This document shows positions 1 to 10,901 of a stretch of DNA of 64,000 nt, in pieces. The first letter of the stretch is position 1; each line of letters begins with the position of its first letter. Below the pieces are notes generated by a model. The model made no database searches. It was not told the origin of the DNA and saw only the letters and a list, made by a program, of their open reading frames with translations. A program made the translations under genes and the position numbers. Source of the stretch: Oceanococcus atlanticus (GTDB lineage: Bacteria > Pseudomonadota > Gammaproteobacteria > Nevskiales > Oceanococcaceae); contig NZ_AQQV01000003.1 of assembly GCF_002088235.1 (NCBI RefSeq), forward strand, positions 248,001-312,000. The letters run 5' to 3'.

Positions 1-318
1 CTTGAAACGCACCTGCCAGCCCACGGTCTGGCCGACCTCTTCGCCGATTTCCTCGGCCACGCGTTCAGCCAGGGCCCTGGCGGCCAGACGGCGTGGCTGG
101 GTGTGCGCAATCTGGCCAGCACAGCCGCGGCCGACTTCCAGGCAGAACTTGGGCAACTGGGTGGATTTGCCCGACCCGGTGGCGCCGCACACGATGATCA
201 CCTGATGGGCCTTAAGCGCCGCGAGGATCTCCTTGCGTGCCTGACTGACGGGCAGCGCCTCGGGGTAGCTCCAGGTTACCGGAACTGGGTTAGGATCGGG
301 GTTTGAGGCGGATGACAT
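1..318 (-). CDS. hrpA: ATP-dependent RNA helicase HrpA, N-terminal 106 residues (cut by window edge)
   Basis: This is the amino-terminal end of a DEAH-box RNA helicase; the rest lies beyond base 1. Reading the minus strand from the ATG at 318, the Walker A motif GATGSGKS falls at residues 45-52 and the helicase motif Ia TQPRRLAA at 73-80. Spacing and flanking residues ([23 protein letters not shown]) are typical of bacterial HrpA, which remodels mRNA and helps resolve stalled ribosomes. The N-terminal part is short compared with enterobacterial HrpA, which usually has a longer lead before Walker A. HrpB is the alternative, but the long [14 protein letters not shown] stretch after motif Ia fits HrpA better. 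Confidence 0.85.
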   Translation of the reverse strand, partial: MSSASNPDPNPVPVTWSYPEALPVSQARKEILAALKAHQVIIVCGATGSGKSTQLPKFCLEVGRGCAGQIAHTQPRRLAARALAERVAEEIGEEVGQTVGWQVRFK

Positions 319-369
319 CTGCTGCAAAGTTTGGACAGTTCGTTAATCAATCACAGGGAGACACGCCAC

Positions 370-648
370 ATGGCGAACAACAAGAATTTCTGGCTCACAC
401 TGAACGTATTTCTGGGGCTGTGGTACGTCGCGGTCTTCGCGTACGTGCTGTTCATGGGTGGGGCCTGGAACGAGTGGGTGCCGATGGTGACGCTGGTTAT
501 TCTCGCCGCTCATGTGCTCGAGATTCCACTGGCCATGAAGATGTTGGCGTCGCGTAATCCGGCCCTGGGGCGTCTGATCGTGATGACCACCTTGTTCGGC
601 CTGACCTGGTGGATTCCGGCCAGCAAAGGCATTTACCCCGCGCGTTAG
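370..648 (+). CDS. small inner-membrane protein, unknown function
   Basis: A 92-residue protein with three hydrophobic stretches (about residues 5-28, 36-58 and 68-84) and few charges, so very probably an inner-membrane protein. The ATG at 370 has an AGGGAG ribosome site nine bases upstream at 355-360; the longer frame starting at 331 lacks one. The C-terminal motif FGLTWWIPASKGIY resembles small proteins of the DUF1145 type, but I am not certain of the family. It is divergent from hrpA and convergent with psd. No catalytic residues are visible. Confidence 0.6.
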   Translation: MANNKNFWLTLNVFLGLWYVAVFAYVLFMGGAWNEWVPMVTLVILAAHVLEIPLAMKMLASRNPALGRLIVMTTLFGLTWWIPASKGIYPAR

Positions 649-866
649 GCGGGCGGGCGAGCGATACTTAATTTTTACGATCGACCGGTAATAAACGGTT
701 GTGTATCTTGCGTTGCATCGTCAGCGCTCGCTCGCTGACGTCTCATAACCGATGCCATCGCTGTCTTTTAGATGGTGAGTTTTGCCCTCCGCTATTGATC
801 CAACCGGTTATGAGCTTGACGGGGTGCCGATTGGGGCGTCCCGTTTTTTTTGCCCGGCTTTTGTGA
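649..866. other. intergenic region between convergent genes with nested inverted repeats
   Basis: This 218-base gap lies 3' of both neighbours. It contains a perfect 8-bp hairpin at 719-740 (CGTCAGCG, 6-base loop, CGCTGACG). Just after it, a 10-bp inverted repeat CTCATAACCG (742-751) pairs with CGGTTATGAG (805-814) around an inner CCATC/GATGG stem (755-759 with 771-775). A run of eight T lies at 844-851, near the psd stop. It may be a bidirectional terminator region or a structured RNA. No ORF in it has a credible start. Confidence 0.5.
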
Positions 867-1721
867 TCAGCTGCGTGGTGCACCCAGCGCCTGTCCCATG
901 CGCACCACCGTGCCCGGTGCCAGGTCATCGGCCCACGCCATACTGTTTTGCGGGAACAGCAGGATCACCGTCGAGCCCATATTGAAACGCCCCAGTTCTT
1001 CGCCGCGTTGCAGCCGAGGTGTGCGTTCGCGGTAATCAAAGTCGCGGATGTTGCGGCTGTGCGGTGGGGAGATTTTGCCCTCCATCACCGTTTCCATACT
1101 GCCCACGAACAGCGCTCCGACCATGACTAGGACAAATGGCCCCAGCGCGGAGTCGAAATGCAGCACCAAACGCTCATTGCGTGCAAACAGGGCGTCGATG
1201 GCCTGGGCTGTTGACGGGCGCACGCTGAACAGGCGGCCGGGCACGAAGCGCGCGTGTGTCAGGCGCGCATCCAGCGGCATGTGGATGCGGTGATAATTGT
1301 TCGGTGCCAGGTAAATGGTTGCGAACTGGCCGTTGTCATAGGTTTTAGCGGCCGCCGCGTCGGCCAGCAGTGCCGCACTGGTGTAGGAGCGTCCCTTGGC
1401 CTGGAAGATCGTGCTGTTTTCGATCGCGCCGAGCTGACTGATGCGCCCGTCGACCGGGCACAGTAGGGCAGGTTCGGGCGCCAGTGGGCGCGCGTCCGCT
1501 TTCAACTCACGAGTGAAGAACGCATTGAAGCTGCGGTAGGCATGCGGGTCTTCCTGGCGCGCCTCGGACATGTCAATGTCGAAATGCTTAAGCAGGAAAT
1601 CGATACTGGCGTTCTTGATCGCCGGGGTTTCGATCTGGGTCAGACGGTGAACCAGACTGGACAGCGGGCGCGTGGGCAATATGGCCTGGCTGGCGTGTTC
1701 GATGAGTCCAGACAGGCTCAT
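867..1721 (-). CDS. psd: phosphatidylserine decarboxylase proenzyme
   Basis: Psd decarboxylates phosphatidylserine to phosphatidylethanolamine at the inner membrane; it self-cleaves to form a pyruvoyl cofactor. The 284-residue product is the usual bacterial length. The PVDGR motif gives the conserved Asp at residue 91, YHRIHMP gives the conserved His at 147, and MGST at 248-251 is the cleavage site before Ser250 (commonly LGST, so Leu is replaced by Met here). The ATG at 1721 overlaps the stop of the upstream SCO1-like gene by four bases (ATGA), so the two are translationally coupled. The pairing with a copper chaperone gene is unusual functionally but is clearly one transcription unit. Confidence 0.96.
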   Translation of the reverse strand: MSLSGLIEHASQAILPTRPLSSLVHRLTQIETPAIKNASIDFLLKHFDIDMSEARQEDPHAYRSFNAFFTRELKADARPLAPEPALLCPVDGRISQLGAIENSTIFQAKGRSYTSAALLADAAAAKTYDNGQFATIYLAPNNYHRIHMPLDARLTHARFVPGRLFSVRPSTAQAIDALFARNERLVLHFDSALGPFVLVMVGALFVGSMETVMEGKISPPHSRNIRDFDYRERTPRLQRGEELGRFNMGSTVILLFPQNSMAWADDLAPGTVVRMGQALGAPRS

Positions 1722-2341
1722 GAGTTGATCAGCACATTCAGTGTGTTTTGCAGTTCACCCAGTTTGTGGGGTGCTGAAAAATACGCCTTGATACGCGATT
1801 GCGGGTCCAGCAGGACCAGTGCCGTGGCGTGATCCATGGTGTAGCTGTCGCCCTGATCCACCTTGATAAAGGCAATGCCCACGGCGTCGGCAAAATCGGT
1901 GACGGCGCTGGTACTGCCGGTTACGCCGATAAAGGCCGGGTCGAAGTGCGCCAGATACGGTGTCATGACCTCGGGTGTATCGCGTTCAGGGTCAATGCTG
2001 ACGAAAACAAAATCGAGTTTGCTGCGCAGCTCGGCCGGCAGGTCCTTGCGCAGCTGACGCATCAGAGCCAGCGTGCTGGGGCAGATGTCGGGGCAATGTG
2101 TAAAGCCGAAAAATAACAGTTGATGACGGCCCATCGCTGTGTCTTTGTTATACGGCGTGCCGTGCTGGGTGGTCAGCTCAAAATCGGGCAGGCTGCGGGC
2201 GGGATCTAAAATCAAGCCGCTGAGCGCCGGGTCACTGTCCTGCTGCATCAGGTGGCTCATGCCGATGCCGGCGAGCAGGGCGGCGATCAGGCCGGTGACA
2301 AGTAACGCGTTAAGGTGCGGTCTGCGCATGAATTCGGGCAT
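1718..2341 (-). CDS. SCO1/SenC/PrrC-family copper chaperone
   Basis: A 207-residue membrane-anchored thioredoxin-fold protein. A hydrophobic segment at about residues 11-28 would be the anchor. The copper-binding motif THCPDICP gives Cys83 and Cys87, and the third ligand His171 lies in MDHATAL. The family delivers copper to the CuA site of cytochrome c oxidase in the periplasm. Two starts are possible, ATG at 2341 or at 2329; I kept the longer one. It is divergent from prmB with a short gap of 71 bases, and is followed by psd in a four-base overlap. Confidence 0.9.
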   Translation of the reverse strand: MPEFMRRPHLNALLVTGLIAALLAGIGMSHLMQQDSDPALSGLILDPARSLPDFELTTQHGTPYNKDTAMGRHQLLFFGFTHCPDICPSTLALMRQLRKDLPAELRSKLDFVFVSIDPERDTPEVMTPYLAHFDPAFIGVTGSTSAVTDFADAVGIAFIKVDQGDSYTMDHATALVLLDPQSRIKAYFSAPHKLGELQNTLNVLINS

Positions 2342-2412
2342 TCAGGTGGACAAAAGGACCGGATTATTATCACATACGCGCCCCGAATGAACTTGTTCAC
2401 CAACTGACCCGC

Positions 2413-3318
2413 ATGGCCGAACTGCACGAATTGTCGCAATTGTTGATCACCCCGCGTGATCTGATTCGCTGGGCCGCCAGTCAGTTTGAAGAGCAGGGAT
2501 TGTGCTACGGCCACGGAACAGACAACGCGCTCGATGAAGCGGCCTCACTGGTGTTGCAATGCCTCAAATTGCCGCACGACCTGCCAGCCGCCTATTTTGA
2601 TGCCGTGCTGACGCCTGAAGAGCGCGTGCGTGTGCTGCGCTGGATTGCCCAGCGCCGCGATGAGCGTCTGCCGCTGCCCTATATCACCGGCCAGGCCTGG
2701 TTTGCAGGCATGCGCTTTATTGCGGACGCACGTGCCTTGGTGCCGCGCTCTCCCATTGCCGAGCTGATCGCCGAGGGTTTTGCGCCGTGGCTGGGGCAGA
2801 CACCCGAGCGGATTCTGGATCTGTGCACTGGAGGCGGCAGTATCGCCATCGGTTGCGCCCATGTTTTCCCGCACACGCCGGTGGATGCCAGCGATCTTTC
2901 GCAGGATGCATTGGCCCAGGCGGCGGAAAACGTGGCGCTGCATCATCTGCAAGACCAGGTCGAGTTGCTCAGCGGCGATCTGTTTGCGCCGTGCGCAGGG
3001 CGCCAATACGATCTGATCGTAAGCAATCCGCCTTATGTCAGTGCTGGTGAATATGCGGCGTTGCCGCCGGAGTTTGCGCACGAGCCACGTGGTGCGTTGG
3101 AAGCACCGGAGCAGGGGCTGGCATTGGTGCTGCGCATGCTCAACGAAGCACCGACTTATCTGAAGCCCGGTGGTGTGCTGATCTGTGAGGTTGGGGCCAC
3201 GGCGTCAGCCTTGCTCGATGCACGGCCACAACTGGAGCTGAGCTGGCCTGAATTTGAACACGGTGGCGACGGGGTTTTCGTCGTCACGCGCGAGCAATTG
3301 CTCGCCGCGGGAGTCTGA
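2413..3318 (+). CDS. prmB: ribosomal protein L3 N5-glutamine methyltransferase
   Basis: PrmB uses S-adenosylmethionine to methylate a glutamine of ribosomal protein L3 during 50S assembly. The 301-residue product has the SAM-binding motif [11 protein letters not shown] at residues 136-146 and the catalytic NPPY motif at 205-208, which recognises the glutamine amide. The N-terminal helical domain and length fit PrmB rather than the release-factor enzyme PrmC, and the neighbour aroC is the classic PrmB partner in gammaproteobacteria. aroC begins four bases after the stop, so the two are co-transcribed. Confidence 0.94.
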   Translation: MAELHELSQLLITPRDLIRWAASQFEEQGLCYGHGTDNALDEAASLVLQCLKLPHDLPAAYFDAVLTPEERVRVLRWIAQRRDERLPLPYITGQAWFAGMRFIADARALVPRSPIAELIAEGFAPWLGQTPERILDLCTGGGSIAIGCAHVFPHTPVDASDLSQDALAQAAENVALHHLQDQVELLSGDLFAPCAGRQYDLIVSNPPYVSAGEYAALPPEFAHEPRGALEAPEQGLALVLRMLNEAPTYLKPGGVLICEVGATASALLDARPQLELSWPEFEHGGDGVFVVTREQLLAAGV

Positions 3319-3322
3319 CGCG

Positions 3323-4420
3323 ATGTCTGGAAATACGTTTGGAAAATCCTTCTGTGTCACCAGCTTTGGTGAATCACACGGACCGGCCATCGGCTGCGTG
3401 GTCGATGGCTGCCCGCCTGGGCTGGCCATCAGCGAGGCTGACATCCAGCGCGATCTGGATCGACGCAAGCCGGGGCAGTCCAAATATGTCACCCAGCGCA
3501 AAGAGCCGGATGAAGTCCGCATTCTGTCGGGCGTACATGACGGCGTCACCACCGGCACACCGATTGCCTTGGTGATCGAAAACACCGATCAGCGCTCGCG
3601 CGATTACGCCAAGATCGAGGACGTTTTTCGGCCCAATCATGCCGACTACGCCTACATGCAGAAGTATGGCCGCCGCGATCACCGTGGTGGTGGGCGCTCC
3701 TCGGCACGTGAGACGGCGGTGCGGGTGGCTGCCGGTGCGCTGGCGCGCAAGTTCCTCAGCGAACGCTTTGGTATCGAGGTTCGCGGTTGCCTGTCGCGTA
3801 TCGGCCCTTACAGTTTCGAGGCGCGTGACTGGTCTGCAGTGAACCAGAATCCGTTTTTCTGCCCGCAGCCGGAGCAGGTGCCGGAACTGGAAAACTACAT
3901 CAACAAGATTCGCAAGCTGGGCGACTCGATTGGCGCGGAAATCTATGTCGAGGCGGTGGGTGTGCCGGCCGGCTGGGGTGAGCCCGTGTTTGATCGCCTG
4001 GATGCTGACCTGGCCCATGCCCTGATGAGCATCAATGCGGTCAAGGCAGTGGCGATTGGTGATGGCTTTGATGTGGTCAATCAACTCGGTTCGCAGCACC
4101 GCGATGAAATGAGCCCGCAGGGTTTCCTCAGCAACCATTCCGGCGGTGTCGCCGGGGGCATCAGCACGGGGCAGAGCGTGACCGCGCGCATGGCCTTGAA
4201 GCCCACCTCAAGCATCATCGTGCCGGGGCAGACCATCAACGCACAGGGCGAAAGTGCCCAGGTCAGAACCACGGGGCGGCATGACCCTTGTGTTGGCATT
4301 CGGGCAACCCCCATTGCGGAAGCCATGCTCGCGCTGGTGCTGATTGATCATTGCCTGCGCAACCGCGCACAAAACGCGGACGTTTCGCCCACGCCTGGCC
4401 CGATTCCAGGCCAGCTTTGA
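3323..4420 (+). CDS. aroC: chorismate synthase
   Basis: AroC converts 5-enolpyruvylshikimate 3-phosphate to chorismate, using reduced FMN, at the end of the shikimate pathway. The 365-residue product begins [10 protein letters not shown] at the ATG at 3323. The family signature GESHG lies near residues 16-20, followed by the conserved RKPGQS and [16 protein letters not shown] segments (FMN/phosphate binding). An upstream in-frame ATG at 3254 lies inside prmB and would add a non-conserved lead, so it is rejected. The enzyme supplies chorismate for the tryptophan genes found further along this window. Confidence 0.98.
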   Translation: MSGNTFGKSFCVTSFGESHGPAIGCVVDGCPPGLAISEADIQRDLDRRKPGQSKYVTQRKEPDEVRILSGVHDGVTTGTPIALVIENTDQRSRDYAKIEDVFRPNHADYAYMQKYGRRDHRGGGRSSARETAVRVAAGALARKFLSERFGIEVRGCLSRIGPYSFEARDWSAVNQNPFFCPQPEQVPELENYINKIRKLGDSIGAEIYVEAVGVPAGWGEPVFDRLDADLAHALMSINAVKAVAIGDGFDVVNQLGSQHRDEMSPQGFLSNHSGGVAGGISTGQSVTARMALKPTSSIIVPGQTINAQGESAQVRTTGRHDPCVGIRATPIAEAMLALVLIDHCLRNRAQNADVSPTPGPIPGQL

Positions 4421-4424
4421 GGTG

Positions 4425-5612
4425 ATGCTCGCTGCAGCCACGCTGCATGCGCGGCTGTCGGCCTACTACGCCGGCTTCTATGCGGTTCTGGGCGCGCTGC
4501 TGCCGTATTTTGGTTTATGGCTGGCCGCGCGTGATCTCAGTCCGACCCAGATCGGACTGATTTTCAGTGTGCATGGCGCCACCCGTGTGGCCCTGCCACT
4601 GGCCTGGGGCTGGGTGGCCGATCGCTCCGGACGGCGCATGTGGTTGATTCGTCTGGCCAGCCTGATGGCTTTGCTGGGCTTTGTCATCCTGCCGTTTGCC
4701 CAGAGTTACACGGCGATATTGCTCGCAGTGGTGGTGTTTTCAGTGTTCTGGAACGCCACCATGCCGCAGTTCGAGGCGGTCACGCTGGGGCATTTGCGGG
4801 TCACCGGCGGGGACTACAGCCGAGTGCGCCTGTGGGGCAGTGTCGGGTTTGTGGTCGCGGTTGTTGGTCTGGGCTACTTGTTCGATGTGGTCAGCATCAA
4901 CTATCTGCCCTGGATCATGCTCGCGTTTCTGGCCTGGATGGTGATCTCGGCCAGCCTGATTCCCGACAGCCAGATGCTCGCGGCACACGATGAACAATCC
5001 AGCGCCACGATCTGGGATGTGCTGCGTCAGCCGGTGGTGATGGCCTTGCTGCTTGTGGTGTTCTGCTCTCAGCTCAGCTTTGCGCCGTATTACAGCTTTT
5101 TTTCGCTGTATCTGGAGCGCCAGGCCTATCCGCCAGGCCAGATCGGCTTGCTGTGGGCCTTTGGTGTGGTGCTGGAAATCTGGGTGTTCGTGTATACCGG
5201 ACGGCTGATTGTGCGCTACGGCGTGCACGCGATGATGGTTCTGGCGCTGGCCTCCACCGCATTGCGCTGGACTTTGCTGCCGCCATTTGTCGATAACGTG
5301 CCGGTATTGCTGCTGTTGCAGGCGTTGCACATGTCCAGCTTTGGGATTTTTCACGCCTGTGGGATCTATTACATCGGATCGCTGTTTCCAGCTCATTTGC
5401 AGGGGCGCGGTCAGGCCCTGTATGTGACCTGCGGATTCGGCGCCGGAGGTTCGCTGGGCGCCTGGCTGTCTGGCTGGATCTGGGAGAATCAGTCACCTGA
5501 TGCCATGTATTACATGGCCGGTGGTGTTGCCGCCGCTGGCGCCGTTGTGGCTTGGCGTTTCCTATTCAATCCCGATGTTGGCGGTCAGGCGCGCGTGTCA
5601 GCGGCGCGCTGA
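4425..5612 (+). CDS. MFS transporter, LacY/HcaT-like family
   Basis: A 395-residue protein with about twelve hydrophobic helices, typical of the major facilitator superfamily. The loop after helix 2 carries the GWVADRSGRR motif, a variant of the MFS signature GxxxDRxGRR. Overall it resembles the MFS_1-like group containing 3-phenylpropionate (HcaT) and nucleoside/sugar proton symporters. The same gene follows prmB-aroC in Pseudomonas-type genomes. The start chosen is ATG at 4425, four bases after the aroC stop; the earlier in-frame ATG at 4344 lies inside aroC. The substrate cannot be told from sequence. Confidence 0.85.
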   Translation: MLAAATLHARLSAYYAGFYAVLGALLPYFGLWLAARDLSPTQIGLIFSVHGATRVALPLAWGWVADRSGRRMWLIRLASLMALLGFVILPFAQSYTAILLAVVVFSVFWNATMPQFEAVTLGHLRVTGGDYSRVRLWGSVGFVVAVVGLGYLFDVVSINYLPWIMLAFLAWMVISASLIPDSQMLAAHDEQSSATIWDVLRQPVVMALLLVVFCSQLSFAPYYSFFSLYLERQAYPPGQIGLLWAFGVVLEIWVFVYTGRLIVRYGVHAMMVLALASTALRWTLLPPFVDNVPVLLLLQALHMSSFGIFHACGIYYIGSLFPAHLQGRGQALYVTCGFGAGGSLGAWLSGWIWENQSPDAMYYMAGGVAAAGAVVAWRFLFNPDVGGQARVSAAR

Positions 5613-5632
5613 CGCGCTCTTGTTCGCACCCC

Positions 5633-6511
5633 CTATTGGTCCTGGGCGCAGGTCGAGGCGGTGCGCATGAAGGCGCTGGCGGCGGCGGAGGTCGCCCGAT
5701 CGCGATGACGCACACTGCCCAGCTCACGCTGCATAGCCAGGCCCGGCACCCTCAATGCGACGATGTCCTTGTCGATCATGGCGCGCGGCAGAACGCTCCA
5801 GCCCAGGCCGATGTTGACCAGCATCTTGATGGTTTCCAGGTAATTGGTGGCCAGGCGCACGTGCAGCTGGGTGTTCACCCGCTGCAATGCATCCTGGATG
5901 ATGCGGTGGGTGTAGGTCTGGGCATCCGGCAACACCGCCGGATAACTCGCCAGCGTGGTCAGCTTCACTTCGCTACGTCCGGCCAGCGGGTGAGCCGGGC
6001 CAACAATCACATCCAGCGGGTCGGGCCACAGCAACTGCGTGGTCAGGCGTGGGTCAGGATCCGGTGGCAGGGTGACCACAGCCATTTCCAGCGCACCGTC
6101 CAGCACCCCTTCGCAGGCCTGCTCGGAATCCATGAAATGGATGTCCAGGTCAACATCGGCGAACTGCTGGGTGAACTGGCGCAGAACCGGCGGCAGGCGG
6201 TGCAAGCCGATGTGGTGGCTGGTGCCGATCGACAGCCGTCCGCTGACATTGTTGTGCAGGCGAGACAGACTGCGGGTGGCATCATCCAGGGTCATCAAGA
6301 CCTGCTGGGCGTGCGGCAGCAGGTTGTGGCCAGCCTCGGTCAGCATGACCCTGCGGCCAACCCGGTCAAGCAGTTTGTGCCCGACCTGCTGCTCCAGCGC
6401 CGCGATGCGCTTGCTCACTGCCGGCTGTGAAATATGCAGACGTTCTGCGCTGGCGGAAAACGAGCCGGTGTGGGCGATGTCGACGAAAGTTTTTAGGGCC
6501 AGGGTGTCCAT
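5633..6511 (-). CDS. LysR-family transcriptional regulator divergent from leuC
   Basis: A 292-residue LysR regulator. The winged helix-turn-helix occupies about residues 1-62 (TGSFSASAERLHISQPAVSKRI), and the rest forms the two-lobed effector domain of the periplasmic-binding type (SIGTSHHIGLHRLPPVL onwards). It is divergent from leuC. The intergenic region has a T-N11-A palindrome (6527-6539), the usual LysR site, so control of the leu genes and of itself is likely. The effector is not known; a leucine-pathway intermediate would be a reasonable guess. Confidence 0.9.
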   Translation of the reverse strand: MDTLALKTFVDIAHTGSFSASAERLHISQPAVSKRIAALEQQVGHKLLDRVGRRVMLTEAGHNLLPHAQQVLMTLDDATRSLSRLHNNVSGRLSIGTSHHIGLHRLPPVLRQFTQQFADVDLDIHFMDSEQACEGVLDGALEMAVVTLPPDPDPRLTTQLLWPDPLDVIVGPAHPLAGRSEVKLTTLASYPAVLPDAQTYTHRIIQDALQRVNTQLHVRLATNYLETIKMLVNIGLGWSVLPRAMIDKDIVALRVPGLAMQRELGSVRHRDRATSAAASAFMRTASTCAQDQ

Positions 6512-6525
6512 AGCATTCCATATGG

Positions 6526-6553
6526 TTATTCAATGAATAATAACGATTCATTG
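6526..6553. promoter_or_regulatory. probable LysR operator between lysR and leuC
   Basis: The sequence TTATTCAATGAATAA at 6526-6540 is an inverted repeat around a single base and contains an exact T-N11-A LysR box. A second inverted repeat uses part of it: CAATGAAT (6531-6538) pairs with ATTCATTG (6546-6553). Two overlapping dyads in the 96-base divergent gap fit a LysR recognition and activation site. Confidence 0.55.
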
Positions 6554-6580
6554 GAGTTATGGTGAGGGGGCTCTTAAAAT
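6551..6580 (+). promoter_or_regulatory. leuC: possible leuC promoter
   Basis: TTGGAG at 6551-6556 and TAAAAT at 6575-6580 are separated by 18 bases and end 27 bases before the leuC ATG. The -35 hexamer overlaps the proposed LysR operator, which suits activator-dependent transcription. This is pattern-based only. Confidence 0.35.
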
Positions 6581-6607
6581 GCGCGCCTGAACACGAAGGA
6601 GCGGGTT

Positions 6608-8011
6608 ATGGCGCCACGTACGCTGTATCAAAAAATCTGGGACAGTCATCTGGTTGAGACCGATGACGCTGGCACCGGGCTGATCTACATCGATCGCCAT
6701 CTGGTGCATGAGGTGACCTCGCCGCAGGCTTTTGAAGGCTTGCGCCTGGCCGGTCGGCAGCCCTGGCGTGTTGACGCCAATCTGGCTGTGCCGGATCACA
6801 ATGTGCCGACGACCAATCGCGCCGCTGGTATCAGCGATCCGATTTCCCGCGCTCAGATTGAGGCCTTGCAGAGCAACACCCGCGAGTTCGGCATCACTTT
6901 GTTCGACATGGATGATGTGCGTCAGGGCATCGTCCACGTGATCGGTCCGGAGCAGGGCGCGACCTTGCCTGGGATGACCGTGGTCTGCGGCGATTCGCAC
7001 ACCTCCACCCACGGCGCCTTCGGCGCGCTGGCTTTCGGCATTGGCACCTCGGAGGTGGAGCACACGCTGGCCACGCAGTGTCTGTGGCAGAAGCCTTCCA
7101 AGACCATGCGGGTCACGGTGGATGGTTCGGTGGCGCCGGGTATCACCGCCAAGGACATTGCGCTGGCCATTATCGGCCGTATTGGCACCGCCGGCGGCAC
7201 CGGTTATGTCATCGAATACGCTGGCGAGGCGATTCGCAACCTGTCGATGGAAGGGCGCATGAGCCTGTGCAACATGACCATCGAAGCGGGGGCGCGGGCC
7301 GGCATGGTGGCGGTGGATCAAACCACCATCGACTACATCAAGGGTCGGCCCTATGCGCCGAGCGAGGCGCAGTGGGCGCAGGCCGTGGCCTGCTGGTCCG
7401 AGTTGCATTCGGATGAAGGCGCTCAGTTCGATGCTGAGGTCGTGATCGACGGTGCAGACATCCAGCCCCAGGTGACCTGGGGCACGTCACCGGAGATGGT
7501 GATTGCGGTGGATCAGAGCATCCCTGATCCGGCTGGCCAAGACGATGAGGTGCGGGCGGCGGGCATGCGTCGCGCACTGGAGTACATGGGCCTGGACGCC
7601 GGCACCCCGATCAGTGCGGTGAACGTGGACAAGGTGTTCATCGGATCGTGCACCAACTCGCGCATCGAAGACTTGCGTGACGCTGCGCGCATCGCGCAGG
7701 GGCGCAAAGTGGCCAGCAACATTTCTGTGGCCATGGTTGTGCCCGGTTCGGGGCTGGTCAAACAGCAGGCTGAAGAGGAGGGGCTGGATCAGATTTTCCT
7801 GGATGCAGGCTTTGAATGGCGTGAGCCAGGATGCTCGATGTGCCTGGCCATGAATGCGGACCGGCTGGAGCCGGGTGAGCGTTGCGCCTCCACCTCCAAT
7901 CGTAATTTTGAAGGCCGACAAGGGCAGGGTGGGCGCACCCATCTGGTCAGTCCGGCCATGGCTGCCGCCGCTGCGGTGTTTGGCCATTTCACCGATATTC
8001 GGGGGTTGTAA
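6608..8011 (+). CDS. leuC: 3-isopropylmalate dehydratase large subunit
   Basis: LeuC and LeuD together isomerise 2-isopropylmalate to 3-isopropylmalate in leucine synthesis. The 467-residue product is the usual length and belongs to the aconitase family. The [4Fe-4S] ligands are in the segments FIGSCTNSR and [29 protein letters not shown] is the classic aconitase signature. A GAAGGAG ribosome site lies just before the ATG at 6608. Its TAA stop shares its last A with the leuD ATG. Confidence 0.98.
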   Translation: MAPRTLYQKIWDSHLVETDDAGTGLIYIDRHLVHEVTSPQAFEGLRLAGRQPWRVDANLAVPDHNVPTTNRAAGISDPISRAQIEALQSNTREFGITLFDMDDVRQGIVHVIGPEQGATLPGMTVVCGDSHTSTHGAFGALAFGIGTSEVEHTLATQCLWQKPSKTMRVTVDGSVAPGITAKDIALAIIGRIGTAGGTGYVIEYAGEAIRNLSMEGRMSLCNMTIEAGARAGMVAVDQTTIDYIKGRPYAPSEAQWAQAVACWSELHSDEGAQFDAEVVIDGADIQPQVTWGTSPEMVIAVDQSIPDPAGQDDEVRAAGMRRALEYMGLDAGTPISAVNVDKVFIGSCTNSRIEDLRDAARIAQGRKVASNISVAMVVPGSGLVKQQAEEEGLDQIFLDAGFEWREPGCSMCLAMNADRLEPGERCASTSNRNFEGRQGQGGRTHLVSPAMAAAAAVFGHFTDIRGL

Positions 8012-8646
8012 TGCAAGCATTTACTCAACACACCGGCACGGTTCTGCCGATGGACCGGTCCAATGTGGACACCGACGCCATCATCCCCAAGCAGTATCTG
8101 AAATCGATCCGGCGCAGCGGCTTTGGCCCGTTCCTGTTCGATGACTGGCGTTACCTGGATGCAGGCGATCTGGACACGCCGGTTGAATCGCGTCGATTGA
8201 ACCCCGAGTTCGAGCTCAACGATGCGCGCTATGCCGGCGCCAGCGTGCTGCTGGCACGCAAGAACTTCGGCTGTGGTTCATCGCGTGAGCACGCGGTGTG
8301 GGCGCTGGAAAACTACGGTATTCGCTGCGTGATGGCCCCGAGCTTTGCCGATATTTTCTTCAATAACTGCTTCAAGAATGGCGTTTTACCTATTGTTCTT
8401 GAAGAGAAAGTTATCGACGCCTTGTTTGAAGAGGTGCGCGACGGCGCGCAGCTGACCATTGATCTTCCGGCTCAGACCATCAATACGCCGTCAGGGCAGA
8501 ACATCGCGTTCGATATCGACGCCGGGCGCAAGGCGCGCCTGGTCCAGGGGCTGGATGACATCGGGCTGACGCTGGAACGGGCTGACGTTATCCGTGCTTT
8601 CGAGAACAAACATCGCCAGTCGCAACCGTGGCTGTTCGCAGAGTAA
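8011..8646 (+). CDS. leuD: 3-isopropylmalate dehydratase small subunit
   Basis: The 211-residue swivel subunit pairs with LeuC. It shows the family's [13 protein letters not shown] motif and the [14 protein letters not shown] substrate-binding loop. The start overlaps the leuC stop by one base, so the two subunits are made by coupled translation. Length is standard for gammaproteobacterial LeuD. Confidence 0.98.
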   Translation: MQAFTQHTGTVLPMDRSNVDTDAIIPKQYLKSIRRSGFGPFLFDDWRYLDAGDLDTPVESRRLNPEFELNDARYAGASVLLARKNFGCGSSREHAVWALENYGIRCVMAPSFADIFFNNCFKNGVLPIVLEEKVIDALFEEVRDGAQLTIDLPAQTINTPSGQNIAFDIDAGRKARLVQGLDDIGLTLERADVIRAFENKHRQSQPWLFAE

Positions 8647-8662
8647 TCACAAGGACATATTC

Positions 8663-9733
8663 ATGACATTCAAAATCACCCTGATGGGCGGCGATGGTAT
8701 TGGTCCCGAGGTTGTGGCCCAGGCGGTGAAAGTGCTGGACGTGCTGCGCACACGCCACGGCCTGGAGGTGGAGACCCAGGACGCACTGGTCGGCGGTGCC
8801 GCCTATGACGCCTACGGCGATCCGTATCCGGCCCAGACTCAGGCCCTGGCCCGCGATTGTGATGCGATCCTGTTCGGAGCCATTGGCGGGCCGCAGTACG
8901 ACGATCTGCCGCGCGACAAGCGCCCGGAGTCCGGGCTGCTGGCGATGCGTGCCGATCTTGGCCTGTACGCCAATCTGCGCCCGGCGATCCTGTTCGAAGA
9001 GCTGGCCTCGGCCTCGTCGCTCAAGCCGGACATCGTGGCCGGCCTGGACATTCTGATCGTGCGCGAGCTGACCGGCGGGATCTATTTCGGCAAGCCGCGC
9101 GGCATCGAGGAGCGCAATGGCATCAAGACCGGTTTCAATACGCTGGTCTACGGCGAAGACGAAATCCGGCGTATTGCCAAGACCGCCTTCGAAGCGGCGC
9201 AGCGGCGCAATGGTCGGCTGTGCTCGGTCGACAAGGCCAATGTGCTGGATGTGTCGCAACTGTGGCGCGACACGGTCAATGCCATGGCGGCCGATTATCC
9301 GGACGTCGAGGTCAGTCATATGTACGTGGACAATGCCTCGATGCAGCTGGTCCGTGACCCCAAGCAGTTTGATGTGATCGTGACCGGCAACCTGTTCGGC
9401 GACATTCTGTCCGATCTGGCGGCAATGCTGACCGGGTCCATTGGCATGTTGCCGTCGGCATCGCTGGGTGAAGGTGGCCACGGCATGTACGAACCGGTGC
9501 ACGGCAGTGCGCCGGATATTGCCGGTCAGGACAAGGCCAATCCGCTGGCCACCATCCTGTCGTTGGCCATGCTGCTGCGCCACAGCCTCAATCGGGGTGA
9601 TCTGGCGGAATTGGTCGAATCGGCTGTTGCCAAGGTGCTGGCCCAGGGCCTGCGCACCGGCGATATCGCAGCCGGCGGCGATGTGGTCGGCACCGCAGCC
9701 ATGGGCGATGCGGTTGCCGCGGCGATCGCCTGA
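8663..9733 (+). CDS. leuB: 3-isopropylmalate dehydrogenase
   Basis: LeuB oxidises and decarboxylates 3-isopropylmalate with NAD, giving 2-ketoisocaproate. The 356-residue product starts [17 protein letters not shown] at 8663, with AAGGA nine bases upstream; an upstream in-frame start at 8594 lies within leuD. The isocitrate/isopropylmalate dehydrogenase signature is seen around [19 protein letters not shown], and ELTGGIYFG is the substrate-specificity region. It continues the leuCD operon with a 16-base gap. Confidence 0.98.
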   Translation: MTFKITLMGGDGIGPEVVAQAVKVLDVLRTRHGLEVETQDALVGGAAYDAYGDPYPAQTQALARDCDAILFGAIGGPQYDDLPRDKRPESGLLAMRADLGLYANLRPAILFEELASASSLKPDIVAGLDILIVRELTGGIYFGKPRGIEERNGIKTGFNTLVYGEDEIRRIAKTAFEAAQRRNGRLCSVDKANVLDVSQLWRDTVNAMAADYPDVEVSHMYVDNASMQLVRDPKQFDVIVTGNLFGDILSDLAAMLTGSIGMLPSASLGEGGHGMYEPVHGSAPDIAGQDKANPLATILSLAMLLRHSLNRGDLAELVESAVAKVLAQGLRTGDIAAGGDVVGTAAMGDAVAAAIA

Positions 9734-9790
9734 AGCAGACCCTCTCAAATTCATGCAGAACGGGTTGTAAAACACCCAAAGGATTCTGAA

Positions 9791-10810
<1,020 letters not shown>

Positions 10811-10901
10811 GGTATAAAAAGCCCTTGAATTAACGGCAGTTTGCGGGGGCAGTGTGCGCACTAATCGATTCGTCCAGTCGGGCGCAGAGGAGCAGGTCGT
10901 A

